Below are positions 60,625 through 64,000 of a stretch of 64,000 nucleotides of DNA, in pieces. The stretch covers positions 4,985,001 to 5,049,000 of the forward strand of contig BTPP01000001.1 of assembly GCA_037102815.1 (NCBI GenBank), read 5' to 3'. Below the pieces are notes generated by a model that was not told the DNA's origin, ran no database searches, and saw nothing but the letters and a program-made list of their open reading frames with translations. Every line of letters starts with the position of its first letter. Positions within the stretch are counted from its first letter, which is position 1. Origin of the DNA: Neurospora intermedia. Taxonomy: Eukaryota > Ascomycota > Sordariomycetes > Sordariales > Sordariaceae. Position numbers and translations under genes: made by a program.

Positions 60625-62072
60625 ATGTCGACGTGTCAGCAGGTCGCGCGGCCGCTCGTCCGCTGTCTCCGGCAAACCGGTCCCGGCGCTGCGACATGTT
60701 CGACCCGGTCCGTCGCCGTCGCCGCCGTTAGGCCCTTCTCCTCGACCCCGATGCGCAAAGATGAGGGCGCCACCACCACCACCACCACCACCACCACCTC
60801 TCCTGTCGACTCCACCACCACCACAACACCACCACCCCTTCCTTCGGCAACCGAGGCTAAGGCGACAGTAGCAGACACAGTAGTCGGAGGTCCAGAGCTT
60901 GGGTCGCGAAGGAGAAGGGCCGCCCTGGCCACCACCGGCAACCTCCCCTTCGAGCAGCTGCCGTACCAGTGTTTCCAGGATGCGCGCAAGATTCTGCAGC
61001 AGGACCGCGCGGCCAAAATTGCCCAGATTGTTAAGGAGACGGAGAAGATCAAGCTGATCGAGGCGCGGGATGCCAGCGAGTTCGAGGGCGGCGAGGCCGC
61101 CAAGCAGACACGGATCAAGAGCTTGAGGAACTATATCGAGGAGCTCAAGATTCTGGCCGACATCAACGACCCCGAGGTGAAGAGGCGTTTCGAGGATGGC
61201 AGAGGTTTGTATCTTCCTTTCCTTTTCTTACGACATTTACTCCGCTTCGCAAGTCTCAGTCTAACCAACATGTTTCTCTGCCTCCAGGTGACATGACCAA
61301 GCCCGTCTACCGTTTCATGGCCGAGCGCCGCTGGCGTTCCATGGACTACAAAATTATCGCGCAGCGTATCTCGCAGTTCCACGTCGTTCCCGACCTTCTG
61401 CCCGCCTTCGACCCGACCATGGACGTCAAGCTTTCCTTCCGTGGCTACCAGGTTTCCCCGGGAGCCATCCTCGACTCGCGCGTGACCGAGGTTGCACCCA
61501 CACTTCGTATGCAAGTCTTCGACAAGGGCGAGCGCCTCCTGACTGTCGTCGTCATCGACTCGGACGTTCCCGACGTCACGCACGACAACTTCAAGCGTCG
61601 CTGCCACTTCCTGGCGGCCAACATCCCATGGGACCCGTCGAAGACGGTTCTCTCCCTGCGCAGCGTCGGCGACCGCGTCGAGGGCGATGTCGGCAAGCCC
61701 TGGCTTCCTCCCTTCGCGCAGAAGGGCTCGCCCTACCACCGCCTCAACGTCTTCGTGCTTGAGCAGAAGCCCGGTGCCAAGATCGACGGCGAGGCCCTGA
61801 AGAAACATTTGGAGAACCGCGAGAATTTCTCGCTCAAGGGCTTCCGCGAAAAGTTCGACCTGGAGCCCGTCGGCTTCAACCTGTTCCGCTCCGAGTGGGA
61901 CGAGGGTACGGCCGAGGTCATGGAGAGGCACGGCATCCCCGGCGCTGAGGTTGAATTCAAGCGCCAGAAGTTTGCATCGCTCAAGCCGCCCCGCAAGGCC
62001 AGGGGTTGGGAAGCCAAGAGGCAAAAGCCCAAGTACAAGAGCTTGTGGAAGTACGTCAAGCGCATTGCGTAA
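60625..62072 (+). CDS. mrpl35: Mitochondrial large-subunit ribosomal protein mL38 (MRPL35), PEBP fold
   Basis: A mitochondria-specific component of the 54S subunit built on a phosphatidylethanolamine-binding-protein (PEBP) domain; it lies on the central protuberance in yeast mitoribosomes. Exon 1 is 60625-61204, an 83-nt intron lies at 61205-61287 (phase 1), and exon 2 is 61288-62072, giving 454 aa. Residues 1-45 ([27 protein letters not shown]) are a presequence. A poly-Thr run and a Pro/Thr segment follow at about 49-75. A charged helix ([22 protein letters not shown]) precedes the PEBP domain at about residues 240-400, with [27 protein letters not shown] and [17 protein letters not shown]. 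The basic end is [14 protein letters not shown]. The first Met in the frame with presequence character was taken as start. The gene appears intact. Confidence 0.93.
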
Positions 62073-62593
62073 AAAGCAGGCGTCTGGGTTGGAGTGTGGT
62101 AGGTGCATATGCGAGCGTTGTGGTCAGCAGTATCGTCCTCTTGTTAAAGCTGTTGTTGTAGAGAGCGGCAGTCGTCACGTTACGACGGTGGCGACGACGA
62201 CTTGTGGCGTGGCAGTGGGACGGACTTTGCCGGTAGGTGAAGCTGTCTTGTCTTGTACAATAGTTATATCAGACACGAGTAGATCAAAAGGGCGTGGAAA
62301 ACGCCTAATCAATGTACAAATACAAGCCATGAACCTTGATGCTGGCAGGCAAGTAAACAATCATGTCATCCAATTGATGCTGTCTATAAACCTATAGAGC
62401 AGCTAAGCATTTGTCTATTTGAATGAAGACATGTATCGTCGTCTGATACACTCATCCTAAGGTATTCTTGACTTTCCTACCATTGCCCCCCCTTTCACCA
62501 GCCGTCCGAAAGGGGAAATCTGTAAACAATACAGCCAGAAAACAACTCCTAACAGCGTGTCCCCGCAATAAACTCATCGTTTCTCAACATTGT
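62073..62593. other. Convergent intergenic region
   Basis: The 3' flanks of mL38 and of the acidic coiled-coil gene meet here. No coding signal or repeat is evident. Confidence 0.6.
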
Positions 62594-63988
62594 CTACTCC
62601 ATTCGCATCTCCGCATGCTCCATTATTTCCACAAATCGATGTTTTTCACACTCTCGCTCCTCTTCCTCTTCCTCCCCATTCTTATCATCACCCGCCATCC
62701 GCTTACCCATGAGTGCCATCCCTTCCGACTTCGCTTCGCTCTCGGCCGACCCCTCCTCGCAATACTGGCATGTCTTCCATCCGAAAAGATTGATGTTTGT
62801 GCACCGAGCCAGCGTTTTTTTCAGCTCTGTTCTGGTGTCGTCTCGCTCATGAGCATCCTCCTCTTCAACCCAGTCATAATCATGATGCCCATCAAGTCCC
62901 ACTATCGCAGATAATTGATCTTCTAACTTTTCGTCCGTCGCTTGATGATGTCTCCGACTCACATGCCTAGCTGATTCGTCTAAACCTTGCTCCGCATCAT
63001 CGCTGTCGCCTTCCCCTACAAAGATCTTTTGCTGAATATTCGCCTCTTTCTCCTGCGACACGCACTGGTTTTCCCCGTTCCGTTTTGGTTTATCACTGGA
63101 CGGTCCATGTTCTTCTTCTTCTTCTCCGTCACTCCATATAGGGACACTAGCACACCTCTGAGCACATTCTTCTTCTTCTTCCTCCTCCTCCTCCAACTCT
63201 TCATGGGGATCACTTTCAGACCAACCGTCCAGCACACCATACAACTTTCGACGGCGATCCCGAACAGTCCCGCTGCTTCGGTAAATTTCCGCTGCAAACA
63301 TGTGCTGGGTAGTGGGCGGTGACTTGGCTTCAGAGTCTGTAATCTTCTCTTCCTCATATGGTTTTCCATCCATCTTCTTCCTCAGTAACCTTTCCAAAAT
63401 TGCGACTCTCATCTCCGCCGCTTCTGCTCTATCTCTCCACGCTTTACACTCGCGTTCCGTCTGCCGCAAGTGCTCACTCAGTTTGATGCTTGTGCTTCGC
63501 CGTACGCTGACTTCTGTCGGTAGACTACATTGTCCTGCACCAAAGCTTGTCAACTTGCTGCGAAGATGATTGTTTTCTTCCGTCTTGAAGTCGAGCTGCC
63601 TCTGCAGACGGCGAATTTGCGTTTGGAAACTCAGGATATCGCTCGCGATAGCCATGTCCATGGCTGGAGTTGGCTGAACAAGAAGCCCTGAACTTTGGCT
63701 AATATCACTTTGAAGGAAATGGGGTGAAATGTCGACTTTCATTGGCATCCATGAGCTCTGAATGGCATATAGAGATCCAGTGGGCGCGCTGGAAGGCCTG
63801 GGTATTTGAGATGATCGTGGTAATTGTACGTATTGAGCTTTATTGCAGAACAAGAGTTTGCTTCTATTATCACCATCATTTGCCGTTGATCGAGACAACC
63901 GAAGATCTCCCTTGTGCATAAATGTGTTGTTCTCATCGGCTTCTCCTTTAGTGTTTCTTGATGGCTCGTGGCTTTGTTGCTCGTTCAT
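62594..63988 (-). CDS. Acidic coiled-coil protein of unknown function, possibly 5' partial
   Basis: A single open frame of 464 codons from an ATG at 63988. The frame stays open to the window edge (reading FDEW before the Met), so the true start may lie outside. I do not recognise the family. About residues 118-145 form a leucine-rich coiled coil (ILSFQTQIRRLQRQLDFKTEENNHLRSKL), and a second helix at about 170-210 contains ECKAWRDRAEAAEMRVAILERLLRKK. The rest is charged and probably disordered, with three runs of Glu (residues about 268-278, 292-296 and 440-447). Near the C-terminus the block LARCTNINLFGWKTCQYCEEG has a CXXC pair and a cysteine 13 residues before it, which stands out from the low-complexity surroundings. 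There is no signal peptide or membrane segment. It is probably nuclear or cytoplasmic. Confidence 0.7.
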   Translation of the reverse strand: MNEQQSHEPSRNTKGEADENNTFMHKGDLRLSRSTANDGDNRSKLLFCNKAQYVQLPRSSQIPRPSSAPTGSLYAIQSSWMPMKVDISPHFLQSDISQSSGLLVQPTPAMDMAIASDILSFQTQIRRLQRQLDFKTEENNHLRSKLTSFGAGQCSLPTEVSVRRSTSIKLSEHLRQTERECKAWRDRAEAAEMRVAILERLLRKKMDGKPYEEEKITDSEAKSPPTTQHMFAAEIYRSSGTVRDRRRKLYGVLDGWSESDPHEELEEEEEEEEECAQRCASVPIWSDGEEEEEHGPSSDKPKRNGENQCVSQEKEANIQQKIFVGEGDSDDAEQGLDESARHVSRRHHQATDEKLEDQLSAIVGLDGHHDYDWVEEEDAHERDDTRTELKKTLARCTNINLFGWKTCQYCEEGSAESEAKSEGMALMGKRMAGDDKNGEEEEEERECEKHRFVEIMEHAEMRME

Positions 63989-64000
63989 CCACTCATCGAA

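Noticed and set aside
61131-62108. 325-codon minus-strand ORF opposite mL38
   Set aside because: Antisense shadow of strongly biased codons in the mL38 gene; the plus-strand frame has clear homology.
1-64000. Secondary-metabolite or other functional gene cluster
   Set aside because: No polyketide synthase, peptide synthetase, terpene cyclase, P450 or similar gene is present; the transporter and Zn2Cys6 factor are 38 kb apart among housekeeping genes.

Overview
The window is nuclear DNA of a filamentous ascomycete, most likely a sordariomycete and perhaps one of the Sordariales. The evidence is short GT-AG introns (52-110 nt, one of 240 nt), protein types typical of that class (Zn2Cys6 regulator, Tof1, fungal MED19, mitoribosomal proteins), low-complexity Gln/Thr/Glu/His runs, long mononucleotide tracts (G38, G25, T60), and TACCTA/TAGGTA motifs scattered through non-coding DNA. 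I could not run a search, so the genus is open. I see no mobile element, rRNA, tRNA, CRISPR array or virus-derived sequence.

Layout. 0-8 kb is compact: the 5' part of an MFS transporter (minus), Tof1/Timeless (minus), and a mitochondrial 3-hydroxyacyl-CoA dehydrogenase (plus), the last two divergent over 732 bp. From 7.8 to 30.4 kb only one convincing gene occurs, a homeodomain transcription factor (20.1-22.4 kb), with about 12 kb of apparently gene-free DNA upstream and 8 kb downstream. From 30.4 to 41.1 kb lie three minus-strand genes: a Bor1-type borate/anion transporter, a Yta12-type m-AAA protease and a Zn2Cys6 transcription factor. After a 4.5-kb gap come a His-rich, mucin-like single-pass membrane protein (minus) and, divergent from it, a GHSMGG serine hydrolase with a long charged tail (plus). 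From 54 to 62 kb come Mediator subunit MED19/Rox3 (minus) and a divergent pair of mitochondrial large-subunit ribosomal proteins, uL4m (minus) and mL38 (plus). An acidic coiled-coil protein of unknown function (minus) closes the window.

How the genes relate. Most are unrelated housekeeping or regulatory genes, as is usual in fungal chromosomes; this is not a biosynthetic or defence cluster. Functional links are limited: uL4m and mL38 share an upstream region and a complex, and three further products (m-AAA protease, hydroxyacyl-CoA dehydrogenase and the two ribosomal proteins' organelle) point to mitochondria. The m-AAA protease also matures a mitoribosomal protein in yeast. The most unusual feature is the isolated homeobox gene with its large non-coding flanks, including a pyrimidine-rich stretch that may be a long mRNA leader.

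Exon joins were deduced by hand from splice signals and reading frame. All multi-exon models keep frame, but the first exons of uL4m and of the His-rich protein and the last exon of MED19 are less certain.
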